This document shows, piece by piece, positions 1-4,997 of a DNA stretch of 5,419 nt. This DNA comes from Pseudomonadota bacterium (GTDB taxonomy: Bacteria > Desulfobacterota > JAPLJL01). The notes under the pieces are model-generated. The model was not told the DNA's origin. It searched no databases and worked only from the letters and a program-made list of their open reading frames with translations. The stretch lies in assembly GCA_026388615.1 (NCBI GenBank), contig JAPLJL010000113.1, positions 1 to 5,419 on the forward strand. The letters run 5' to 3'. Each line of letters opens with the position of its first letter. Position 1 is the first letter of the stretch. The position numbers and the translations under genes were made by a program.

Positions 1-17
1 AACCAGAGAAGCTAAAT

Positions 18-89
18 AGGCCAGATAGACTAGATAGACTAAATAGACTAAATAGACCAGACAGACTAAACAGACCAGAAAGACCAAAA
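18..89. repeat. Degenerate 9-bp tandem array directly upstream of the first gene
   Basis: Eight consecutive 9-base units fit the consensus AGACYARAY, for example AGACTAAAT twice at 36-53, then AGACCAGAC, AGACTAAAC, AGACCAGAA and AGACCAAAA. Bases 1-17 look like further decayed units. The array stops three bases before the ATG at 93, so it forms the whole visible 5' leader of that gene and leaves no room for a Shine-Dalgarno sequence. The unit length equals three codons, but nothing suggests the array is translated. Confidence 0.85.
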
Positions 90-92
90 ATT

Positions 93-1037
93 ATGAAAAC
101 CAGAATAACTGAAATGCTGGGGATCAAGTATCCGATTTTGCAGGGAGGTATGGCCTGGGTCGCCGACTACCAGCTGGTGGCCGCGGTTTCCAACGCCGGG
201 GGGCTCGGGATCCTGGGGGCGACGATTTTTACCCCCGATGTTCTCCGCGAGCAGATCCGGAAGATCCGGGAGAATACCGATAAGCCGTTCGGGGTGAATT
301 TTCTCGCCCGTTCCCCTTTTATTGACCCGATCCTGGAAGTAATCAAGGAAGAAAAAGTCAAAATGGTGACCTACGGGGTCGGAAACCCGGAGAAGATCAT
401 CCGGGCCTGCAAGCCCCATGGGATCAAGTGCATCCCGGTTATCCCCCAGGTCCGGCTGGCGGTCCAGGCCGAGAAGGACGGGGCCGACGCCATCATCATC
501 TCCGGGATGGAAGCCGGGGGACATGTCGGAAAACTGACCTCGATGATCCTGATCCCGCAGACGGTGGATCGGGTCAAGGTGCCGGTGATCGCCGCGGGGG
601 GCATCGCCGACGGCCGGGGGATGGCGGCGGCGTTTCTCCTGGGCGCGGAGGGGATCCAGATGGGGACCCGCTTTATCTGCGTGGAGGAATGCCCGGTGCC
701 GATGGTGACCAAGCAGTTCATCCTGAAGGCCCAGGCCGAGGATACTTTGGTGACCGGGAACATCACCGGAATGCCGGTCCGCTGTCTCCGGAACCAGATG
801 TCGGAGACAATGGAAAAGATGGAAATGGAAAAGAAAGATCCCCTGGAAATGGGCATGTTCGGCTCGGGGAAGATGTACAAGGCTTTCGTGGAAGGTGACC
901 CGCTGGACGGCTCGGTGATGGCCGGCCAGATCGTCGGATTGCTGAACGACATACCTACCTGCAAGGAATTAATCGAGCGGACCATGAAAGAAGCCGAAGA
1001 AGTACTCGCCAAAACGACCCTTAGATTTAAGCAATGA
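93..1037 (+). CDS. FabK / nitronate monooxygenase-family FMN oxidoreductase
   Basis: This 314-residue TIM-barrel flavoprotein belongs to the 2-nitropropane dioxygenase family, which includes FabK enoyl-ACP reductase (last step of the fatty-acid elongation cycle) and nitronate monooxygenase. The N-terminal strand reads KYPILQGGMAW (12-22), followed by SNAGGLGILGA (33-43). The motif GMEAGGHVGK (138-147) contains His144, which falls at the number of the catalytic His of pneumococcal FabK. FMN phosphate-binding loops are AAGGIADGRG (167-176) and GAEGIQMGTRF (184-194). The C-terminal LDGSVMAGQIVGLL (271-284) also resembles FabK. Length is normal for the family and the ATG is the first in frame, but no Shine-Dalgarno precedes it because the leader is a 9-bp repeat. 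Family assignment is secure. FabK versus nitronate monooxygenase cannot be decided from sequence, and no other fatty-acid gene is visible. Confidence 0.9.
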   Translation: MKTRITEMLGIKYPILQGGMAWVADYQLVAAVSNAGGLGILGATIFTPDVLREQIRKIRENTDKPFGVNFLARSPFIDPILEVIKEEKVKMVTYGVGNPEKIIRACKPHGIKCIPVIPQVRLAVQAEKDGADAIIISGMEAGGHVGKLTSMILIPQTVDRVKVPVIAAGGIADGRGMAAAFLLGAEGIQMGTRFICVEECPVPMVTKQFILKAQAEDTLVTGNITGMPVRCLRNQMSETMEKMEMEKKDPLEMGMFGSGKMYKAFVEGDPLDGSVMAGQIVGLLNDIPTCKELIERTMKEAEEVLAKTTLRFKQ

Positions 1038-1295
1038 TCAATTACCAAGTTCCAATTACCAAACAAACCCCAATATCCAAATATCCAATAACAATGAGAA
1101 AAAACAATAATCAAATAACTAAACTGAAGATAAAATCCAAATATTACTGTAGTTGCCCGATTTATCGGGCGGTTTTAAAAGAAGCCGATGAATCGGCAAA
1201 CTACAAAAAAATTATTTTATGTAAGATGTGAAGATTGCTTATGCTGCATTTCCCCGGTTTGTTTGGTAATTGGAGCTTGGTTATTGGTAATTGAT
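1037..1295. repeat. MITE-like element: long imperfect inverted repeats filling the spacer
   Basis: The left arm (1037-1069) and right arm (1256-1295) are reverse complements. Both read ATCAATTACCAA at the outer end and TCCAATTACCAAACAAACC at the inner end. The right arm has one 7-base insertion and one substitution relative to the left. The arms enclose about 186 AT-rich bases with a nested palindrome pair. The left arm overlaps the stop codon of the preceding gene and the right arm ends 8 bases before the next gene's Shine-Dalgarno. Each arm is itself built from ATTACCAA-type short repeats that continue to about 1100. No target-site duplication is visible, so mobility is an inference. The element has no coding capacity. 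Confidence 0.7.
1149..1204. repeat. Pair of facing GTAG-hairpin units (REP/BIME-like)
   Basis: A GTAG (1149-1152) precedes the palindrome GCCCGATTTATCGGGC (1155-1170). A second palindrome, GCCGATGAATCGGC (1184-1197), is followed by CTAC (1201-1204), the reverse complement of GTAG. The two units therefore face each other around a short AT-rich spacer. A GTAG or GGAG tetranucleotide 5' of a small hairpin is the known signature of REP sequences mobilised by RAYT-type Y1 transposases. No such transposase lies in the window, so a trans-acting one is inferred. Hairpin 1 plus GGTTTT could also act as a weak terminator. Confidence 0.65.
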
Positions 1296-1302
1296 TTATA
1301 AC

Positions 1303-1310
1303 GAGGAGGG
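1303..1310 (+). promoter_or_regulatory. Strong Shine-Dalgarno that fixes the start at 1315
   Basis: GAGGAGGG ends four bases before ATG 1315, and its AGGAGG core (1304-1309) is 5 bases from the ATG. This decides in favour of ATG 1315 over the in-frame TTG at 1291, which lies upstream of the Shine-Dalgarno and inside the right arm of the inverted repeat. Confidence 0.9.
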
Positions 1311-1314
1311 AACC

Positions 1315-2394
1315 ATGTCTAAACGCGCCCTGGTTACGGGGGCCTGCGGGTTCACCGGCAGCAACCTGGTTGAACACCTGTTGAGAGAGAAGTGGGAAGT
1401 CGTCGCCACGGATTTAAAGGCGGACGCCCACGGCGAATATTACTGCGTGGACGGGGATCTTCATCCCATGCATTACGGGTCGGAACTCCTGGAGGGGATG
1501 GGGGTAACATACATTCCCGGCGATCTCACCAAGAAGGAAACCCTGCTTCCCCTCTTTGCCAAAGGAAGCTATGACGTAGTTTTTCACGTCGCCTCGCTTT
1601 ACGATTATTTCGCGCAATGGGACGTCCTCTACCGGGTCAACGTGACCGGGACCCGGAACATCGCCGAGCTGGCCCTGGAGAATAAAGTCGGCCGGTTTGT
1701 CCACTGGTCCACTGATGGGGTCTACGGGGAGCCGAAAACCCTGCCCGGAAATGAAGACGCCCCCTACGATCCACCCAATCTTTATTCCAAGTCCAAGGTC
1801 GAGCAGGAAAAGATCCTTTGGCAGATGCACCGGGAGAAGGGCTTCCCGATCACCATCCTGCGGCCGGCTCCTATCTACGGGCCGCGCCACCGTTACGGGG
1901 TTTATCATATCCTTTACGGGGTGGAGAAAATCGGGTTGGGGGCGATCATCAGCTGGTTTCCGAAGAAACACACGCTGATGTTCCCGTCGGTTCATGTCCT
2001 GGATCTGGTCCGGGCGGCTTCATTTGTTTCGGATAAACCGCAAGCGGTGGGCCAGGCCTACAACGTTCTTTCCGATTGCATCCCCCAGCCTGAATTTATG
2101 GAATTCGTCTACCGGTCGGTGGGGACAGAGCCGATTTTCCATTTACCGGTCTGGTGGCCTCTTTACAAGCTGTTTACGAAGGTTATCCGGCCTTTCATGG
2201 TCTGGCAGGATAAACGGGCCCGGAAGCTTGGGACCCGCCCCAAGATAGATATCCCGATGGTGGATTACATAACCCACCAATACTGGTTTTCAAACCAGAA
2301 AATAAAGGACCTGGGATTTAAGTTTATCTATCAGGATCCTCGGAAGGGCATCTGGGAATACATCGGCTGGTGCAAAGAGAGGGGGTTGCTGTAA
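1315..2394 (+). CDS. Extended short-chain dehydrogenase/epimerase (3beta-HSD-like)
   Basis: A 359-residue NAD(P)-dependent extended SDR, probably cytoplasmic or peripherally membrane-bound. The dinucleotide-binding Rossmann turn is TGACGFTG (8-15), with Asp33 at the end of strand 2 favouring NAD(H). HVASLYD (91-97) is the NNAG-equivalent region. The catalytic set is Ser132 (HWSTDGVYG) with Tyr157 and Lys161 (YSKSK). RPAPIYGPRHRYG (183-195) and SVHVLDLVRA (225-234) are typical substrate-side motifs of sugar epimerases and 3beta-HSD-like enzymes. A hydrophobic stretch at about 278-297 (VWWPLYKLFTKVIRPFMVW) could touch the membrane and points away from a plain nucleotide-sugar epimerase towards lipid, sterol-like or isoprenoid substrates; this is inference. 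It has a strong Shine-Dalgarno, and its stop overlaps the next ATG by one base. The exact substrate is unknown. Confidence 0.9.
   Translation: MSKRALVTGACGFTGSNLVEHLLREKWEVVATDLKADAHGEYYCVDGDLHPMHYGSELLEGMGVTYIPGDLTKKETLLPLFAKGSYDVVFHVASLYDYFAQWDVLYRVNVTGTRNIAELALENKVGRFVHWSTDGVYGEPKTLPGNEDAPYDPPNLYSKSKVEQEKILWQMHREKGFPITILRPAPIYGPRHRYGVYHILYGVEKIGLGAIISWFPKKHTLMFPSVHVLDLVRAASFVSDKPQAVGQAYNVLSDCIPQPEFMEFVYRSVGTEPIFHLPVWWPLYKLFTKVIRPFMVWQDKRARKLGTRPKIDIPMVDYITHQYWFSNQKIKDLGFKFIYQDPRKGIWEYIGWCKERGLL
2378..2385 (+). promoter_or_regulatory. Ribosome-binding site inside the dehydrogenase 3' end
   Basis: The purine run AGAGGGGG lies 8 bases before ATG 2394, within the last codons of the upstream gene. 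It supports the ATG at 2394 rather than the in-frame GTG at 2370 and implies translational coupling. Confidence 0.7.
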
Positions 2395-2777
2395 TGCAGA
2401 TTTCTATTTATGACGCTCCGGCGGTTTTATTGATCGGTTACTTTTTCGCGCTGATTTATGCCAAGATTCTTTCCCCGAAGCATCCTAACGCTTATTTTTT
2501 CTTCGGGGTAGGAATTACCTTGGTCTTCTGGCTGAATATCCTGCTTGCGCATTGGGGGATAATGGATCTGTGGGGCGGGCTCCTGCCGTCTACGGAGGTT
2601 AACCCCTGGATTGGGGTGTTCTACGTTCTTTCGATCCCGATGTGGCTCAACTGGGGGGCGGAACGGGCCTTCCAGACCCACGGAAGAACTCCCAGCCAGG
2701 GCGGGCTTAGATGGATTATCGGCCTGAAGGACACCACCAAGCCCTTTACCCCGACGTGGAAAGAGAGTGACAAATAA
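2394..2777 (+). CDS. Small three-helix membrane protein, function unknown
   Basis: This 127-residue protein is of no family I recognise. Three hydrophobic segments are visible: about 8-26 (APAVLLIGYFFALIYAKIL), 33-54 (starting AYFFFGVGITLVFWLNILL) and 71-88 (PWIGVFYVLSIPMWLNWG). A polar tail of about 40 residues follows (AERAFQTHGRTPSQGG, then WKESDK at the end). There is no cleavable signal peptide; the first helix probably serves as the anchor. The ATG shares one base with the dehydrogenase TAA, so the two are very likely cotranscribed and translationally coupled. It may therefore be a membrane partner or anchor for the dehydrogenase (inference). The coding frame is intact up to the stop, and the repeat-rich spacer starts immediately afterwards. 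Confidence 0.8.
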   Translation: MQISIYDAPAVLLIGYFFALIYAKILSPKHPNAYFFFGVGITLVFWLNILLAHWGIMDLWGGLLPSTEVNPWIGVFYVLSIPMWLNWGAERAFQTHGRTPSQGGLRWIIGLKDTTKPFTPTWKESDK

Positions 2778-2778
2778 A

Positions 2779-2827
2779 GCAATGAGCAATGAGCAACGAG
2801 CAATGAGTGATTGGTAATGAGCATTGA
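2779..2827. repeat. 7-bp tandem array, consensus GCAATGA
   Basis: Seven heptamers in phase: GCAATGA, GCAATGA, GCAACGA, GCAATGA, GTGATTG, GTAATGA, GCATTGA. The array starts one base after the TAA of the membrane protein gene. It is not a multiple of three in unit length and lies outside coding sequence. Confidence 0.9.
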
Positions 2828-2848
2828 GAAAGGCAGTTGATATGTAGT

Positions 2849-2873
2849 GGCGGGGCTTGTCCCCGCCTTTTTT
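2849..2873 (+). terminator. Intrinsic terminator for the dehydrogenase/membrane-protein operon
   Basis: A perfect 7-bp stem, GGCGGGG paired with CCCCGCC around the loop CTTGT, is followed at once by six T residues. It lies 72 bases past the operon's last stop codon, in the right orientation. A GTAG at 2844-2847 sits one base before the stem, so the hairpin may have originated as a REP-like unit. Confidence 0.85.
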
Positions 2874-2887
2874 CTGAAGCCAATAAA

Positions 2888-2908
2888 GCTGTCAGCGGTC
2901 AGCTTCCA
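2888..2908. repeat. Short 7-bp array (GCTGTCA-type)
   Basis: Three heptamers in phase: GCTGTCA, GCGGTCA, GCTTCCA. It is short, and the third unit is diverged. Confidence 0.6.
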
Positions 2909-2915
2909 CAATTCC

Positions 2916-2944
2916 TGTCATTCCCACGCAGGCGGGAATCCAGG
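2916..2944 (+). repeat. GTCATTCCC-type palindromic element
   Basis: TGTCATTCCC followed by a GGGAAT arm and CCAGG. ATTCCC (2920-2925) pairs with GGGAAT (2934-2939), and CGC/GCG can extend the stem. The ATTCCC-N8-GGGAAT layout resembles the Neisseria dRS3 repeat and similar dispersed palindromes of many environmental genomes. It is the first of five same-orientation members here. Confidence 0.75.
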
Positions 2945-2963
2945 GTTTCCTTATAATTAATAT

Positions 2964-3000
2964 TGTCATTGCGAGCGAACAAAGGGAGCGCGGCAATCTC
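2964..3000 (+). repeat. GTCATTGCGAG-type palindromic element
   Basis: It begins TGTCATTGCGAGCG and ends GCGCGGCAATCTC. The arms ATTGC (2968-2972) and GCAAT (2993-2997) pair, with a mostly purine centre. It belongs to the same dispersed class as the neighbouring GTCATT elements. Confidence 0.75.
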
Positions 3001-3008
3001 GCTTATAC

Positions 3009-3036
3009 GACCGCCGACCGCAGACGGCCGACCGCC
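3009..3036. repeat. 7-bp tandem array, consensus GACCGCC
   Basis: Four heptamers in phase: GACCGCC, GACCGCA, GACGGCC, GACCGCC, then a partial GAC. It is GC-rich, in contrast to the other arrays, and sits between two palindromic elements. Confidence 0.8.
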
Positions 3037-3062
3037 GACAAGAAAAAGCTTTCTTTAATTTC

Positions 3063-3090
3063 GTCATTGCGAGGAGTCCTGCCCCTCATT
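3063..3090 (+). repeat. Truncated GTCATTGCGAG element
   Basis: It starts with GTCATTGCGAGGAG like its neighbours but runs into CCCCTCATT without the closing GCAATC arm. It is most likely a decayed or truncated copy. Confidence 0.55.
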
Positions 3091-3095
3091 TCTTC

Positions 3096-3155
3096 TGTCA
3101 TTGCGAGCCGACCTGTCCTCCGAAGCCTTGGCGAAGGGGGAAGGCGAAGCAATCT
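3096..3155 (+). repeat. Complete GTCATTGC...GCAATC element with nested hairpin
   Basis: The outer arms ATTGC (3100-3104) and GCAAT (3149-3153) enclose an inner imperfect hairpin. In it CCTCC (3117-3121) faces GGGGG (3136-3140) and GCC (3125-3127) faces GGC (3130-3132) around TT, with symmetric GAA bulges. The nested layout suggests a folded RNA or DNA intermediate and a non-random origin. Confidence 0.75.
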
Positions 3156-3164
3156 AATCAATTT

Positions 3165-3194
3165 CGTTATTCCGGACTTGATCCGGAATCCAGT
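3165..3194 (+). repeat. GTTATTCCGGA palindromic element, perfect 8-bp stem
   Basis: ATTCCGGA (3169-3176) pairs perfectly with TCCGGAAT (3182-3189) around CTTGA, flanked by GTT and CCAG. The flanks match those of the 2916 element, so both belong to the ATTCC...GGAATCCAG subtype. The next six bases, TTCTTT, could give weak termination. Confidence 0.75.
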
Positions 3195-3212
3195 TCTTTT
3201 TTCTTCTTTGAT

Positions 3213-3252
3213 TCTTAAGCTCTTAGGCTTTTAGGCTTTTTAACTTTTAGGC
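3213..3252. repeat. 8-bp tandem array, consensus TTTTAGGC
   Basis: Five octamers in phase: TCTTAAGC, TCTTAGGC, TTTTAGGC, TTTTTAAC, TTTTAGGC. It follows directly on the palindromic cluster. Confidence 0.85.
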
Positions 3253-3345
3253 TGCCCCTTAAGAAACCTATCGGTTTTTCTTCATCAAGTATTTCAGGTA
3301 TTATTAGTTATGGGATTTCGGGGTGAATGAGTAATTCGTATGATG

Positions 3346-3427
3346 AAGGGCAGGGGGCGCGGGCGGATTCGCAGGAAAGATTTTATCTATTCAAATGTCA
3401 AGAAGTAAAGTCCCGTAAATCGCACGT
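3346..3427 (+). promoter_or_regulatory. Shared 5' leader element, copy 1 (before the AlbA_2 gene)
   Basis: The first 22 bases (3346-3367; core GGGCAGGGGGCGCGGGCGGA) are identical to 5259-5280. The block GCAGGAAAGATT (3371-3382) is also identical, and 3383-3410 matches 22 of 28 bases. Overall 57 of 65 bases align without gaps to copy 2. It ends directly at ATG 3428. No proper Shine-Dalgarno lies between it and the ATG; GCAGGAAAG is 48 bases away. It may be a promoter/operator, a structured leader or a recombination site. The match is seen in the sequence; the function is inferred. Confidence 0.75.
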
Positions 3428-4933
3428 ATGAAACAAAAAGCGACCATCCGCCCATTCGGGTTGCGCGAGGGCCTGGCCTTGGAATTCAAGGAAGCCGCCG
3501 CGGCTCTTCCCCAAAGCCTTTTCGAGACGGTTTGCGCATTTTTGAACCTTGATGGCGGTCTGATTGTTCTGGGTATGGCCGATGATGGAACCGTGACCGG
3601 GGTTTCTCCGGAAGCGGTGGATCGGATGAAAACAGAGATTGCCAACCTATCAAATAACCCGAACAAACTGGACCCGCCGTTTCTGCTCTTCCCCCATGCG
3701 GTGGAAATCGGCGGCAAGTTGATCATCAAGGTTCAAGTCCCGGCAAGTTCCCAGGTGCATAAGACAGGGGGTGTCGTATTTCTCCGCGGCGAGGATGGAG
3801 ATTACCGAATCACCGACCTGAACCGCATTGCCGGGCTTGTTAACCGCAAGCTCGGTTTCTTTACCGAGCAGCACGTCCTGCCCCACCTGGAGATGGCCGA
3901 CCTCCGACCCGATCTTTTCGAGAAGGCCAGGCGGCTGATGCAGGGGCGCGCCCCCCAGCATCCCTGGGCCGCTCTCGTTCCGGAAGAGCTGCTGGCCATT
4001 GCCGGGTTCGTGCGTAAAGACATGTTCACCGGTAAGACGGGCTACACCCTGGCCGCTGCTTTGATGTTCGGCACCGACGAGATTATTCAAAGCGCCGCGC
4101 CCGGATACAAGTTCGACGCGCTCCTTCGCCGCCGCGACCCGGATCGTTATGACGACCGTTTGATCGTGCGCACCAACCTGATTGACGCTTTCGATCTGCT
4201 CATGGGTTTTGTCGAGAAGCACCTCGAAGACCCGTTTTACCTGGAAGGAACCGCCAGCGTCAGCCTGCGCTCCCGCATTTTCCGCGAATTGGTGGCCAAT
4301 ATCATTGCCCATCGCGAATACACGAGCGCCGCTCCGGCCACGATGGTGATTTACAAAGAAAAAGTGGAGTTTAAAAATCCGAATGTTCCTCACGGCCGCG
4401 GACCCATTGACCCCCTGAACTTCACGCCCTATCCGAAAAATCCGACCATATGCAAGTTTCTGATCCAGTTGGGTCGTTATGAGGAACTCGGTTCCGGCGT
4501 CAGCAATGTCACGAAGTATCTTCCCTTTTACGCCCCCAGAGCCGGCGCTCCGACCTTCAACGAAGATGATATGTTCACCACGGTCGTTCCACTGGCCCCG
4601 ATCGCCGGCGAAGTCGGTCCACACGTTGTCCCACAGCCAGAGTCACAGCCAGAGTCACAGCCAGAGTCACAGCCAGAGTCACAGCCAGAGTCATTGGATC
4701 GAAGGGTTTTATTGTCGCTCCGGAAGAAGCCGTCAAGTAAGGCGGAGATCTCGATGATATTGGGGCAGAAAGAGGTGTCGGGCCAGTTGAACAAGATAAT
4801 TCGGGGTCTCGTGCGCCAGGGTCTTGTTGAGTATACCATCCCCGCCAAGCCCAACAGCCGCCTGCAGAAATACCGGTTGACCCCGGCGGGCGAACGCGCC
4901 CTGAAAGAGCGCTTCGGGGAGGAGAACAGATGA
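3428..4933 (+). CDS. AlbA_2 (Schlafen-type) / GHKL-like ATPase-domain protein with winged-helix tail
   Basis: A 501-residue protein of the family often labelled 'ATP-binding protein' or 'RecG-like helicase'; it has no helicase motor. Residues 14-140 form an AlbA_2 domain: LEFKE (18-22), then NLDGGLIVLGMADDGTVTGV (40-59). Residues 280-365 match the associated GHKL-type C-terminal region: RELVANIIAHREY (286-298), KVEFKNPNV (312-320), NPTICKFLIQLGRYEELGSG (338-357). A low-complexity linker of exactly five QPES units (403-422) leads to a winged helix (about 425-495) with TIPAKPNSRLQKYRLT. Family members are thought to be transcriptional regulators or nucleic-acid effectors in accessory and defence-type regions; the actual role here is unknown. 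ATG 3428 is the only good start and has a shared leader but no Shine-Dalgarno. The stop TGA overlaps an ATG at 4930, and a second winged-helix module follows. Confidence 0.85.
   Translation: MKQKATIRPFGLREGLALEFKEAAAALPQSLFETVCAFLNLDGGLIVLGMADDGTVTGVSPEAVDRMKTEIANLSNNPNKLDPPFLLFPHAVEIGGKLIIKVQVPASSQVHKTGGVVFLRGEDGDYRITDLNRIAGLVNRKLGFFTEQHVLPHLEMADLRPDLFEKARRLMQGRAPQHPWAALVPEELLAIAGFVRKDMFTGKTGYTLAAALMFGTDEIIQSAAPGYKFDALLRRRDPDRYDDRLIVRTNLIDAFDLLMGFVEKHLEDPFYLEGTASVSLRSRIFRELVANIIAHREYTSAAPATMVIYKEKVEFKNPNVPHGRGPIDPLNFTPYPKNPTICKFLIQLGRYEELGSGVSNVTKYLPFYAPRAGAPTFNEDDMFTTVVPLAPIAGEVGPHVVPQPESQPESQPESQPESQPESLDRRVLLSLRKKPSSKAEISMILGQKEVSGQLNKIIRGLVRQGLVEYTIPAKPNSRLQKYRLTPAGERALKERFGEENR
4634..4693 (+). 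repeat. Perfect 12-bp coding repeat, five copies (QPES)5
   Basis: The unit CAGCCAGAGTCA is repeated five times with no mismatch and encodes QPES at residues 403-422 of the AlbA_2 protein. The unit is four codons, so copy-number change keeps the frame and only lengthens or shortens the flexible linker before the winged helix. Perfect identity, including at third positions, implies recent expansion. Confidence 0.95.
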
Positions 4934-4947
4934 CCGCACAAGTCACG

Positions 4948-4980
4948 GCACCAAGTCAGGACCAAGTCGGCACCAAGTCG
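4948..4980 (+). repeat. 11-bp tandem repeat between the two winged-helix modules
   Basis: Three 11-base units: GCACCAAGTCA, GGACCAAGTCG, GCACCAAGTCG. A related GCACAAGTCAC precedes at 4936-4946. Eleven is not a multiple of three, so each unit is read in a different frame and any gain or loss shifts the reading frame across the repeat. Confidence 0.85.
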
Positions 4981-4997
4981 AAATTCTGCATAAGTGC

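Larger units (their letters stand above)
2778..3427. other. 650-base gene-free spacer packed with short repeats
   Basis: I see no credible coding sequence here on either strand. In order it holds a 7-bp array, a terminator hairpin, a second and third 7-bp array interleaved with five GTCATT- or GTTATT-type palindromes, an 8-bp array, about 90 unassigned bases (3253-3345), and a leader element shared with a gene 1.9 kb downstream. The repeats are of unrelated sequence, so this is an accumulation site rather than one expanded repeat. It separates the metabolic block from the accessory block. Confidence 0.75.

Noticed and set aside
1034..1231. 65-residue open frame in the first spacer
   Set aside because: It is composed of the ATTACCAA-type repeats and the REP hairpins, starts inside the previous stop codon region and has no ribosome-binding site or recognisable domain.
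1270..1302. Possible promoter TTGGAG ... TATAAC before the dehydrogenase
   Set aside because: The implied transcript start would fall at or inside the Shine-Dalgarno, and the match lies in low-complexity repeat sequence.
1027..1305. Target-site duplication around the inverted-repeat element
   Set aside because: The flanking bases left of 1037 and right of 1295 do not repeat each other, so insertion by a standard transposase is not shown.
2370..2393. Upstream GTG start for the membrane protein
   Set aside because: It would add eight polar residues, and the purine-rich ribosome-binding site at 2378-2385 lies downstream of it, correctly spaced for ATG 2394.
2779..3252. CRISPR-like array
   Set aside because: Repeat units are 7-8 bp and contiguous or are unequal palindromes. 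There are no regular 25-40 base repeats with unique spacers.
3264..3279. AAACC-TATC-GGTTT hairpin followed by T residues
   Set aside because: The stem is only 5 bp with two GC pairs. Too weak to call a terminator with no gene directly upstream.
3395..3418. Eight-codon upstream open frame (MSRSKVP) in leader copy 1
   Set aside because: Leader copy 2 does not preserve it: the ATG is changed and the only small frame there is two codons, so it is probably chance.
3650..4624. 324-residue antisense open frame
   Set aside because: It lies wholly opposite the AlbA_2 gene, whose domain motifs are clear. The antisense frame has no motif and is a by-product of GC-rich codons.
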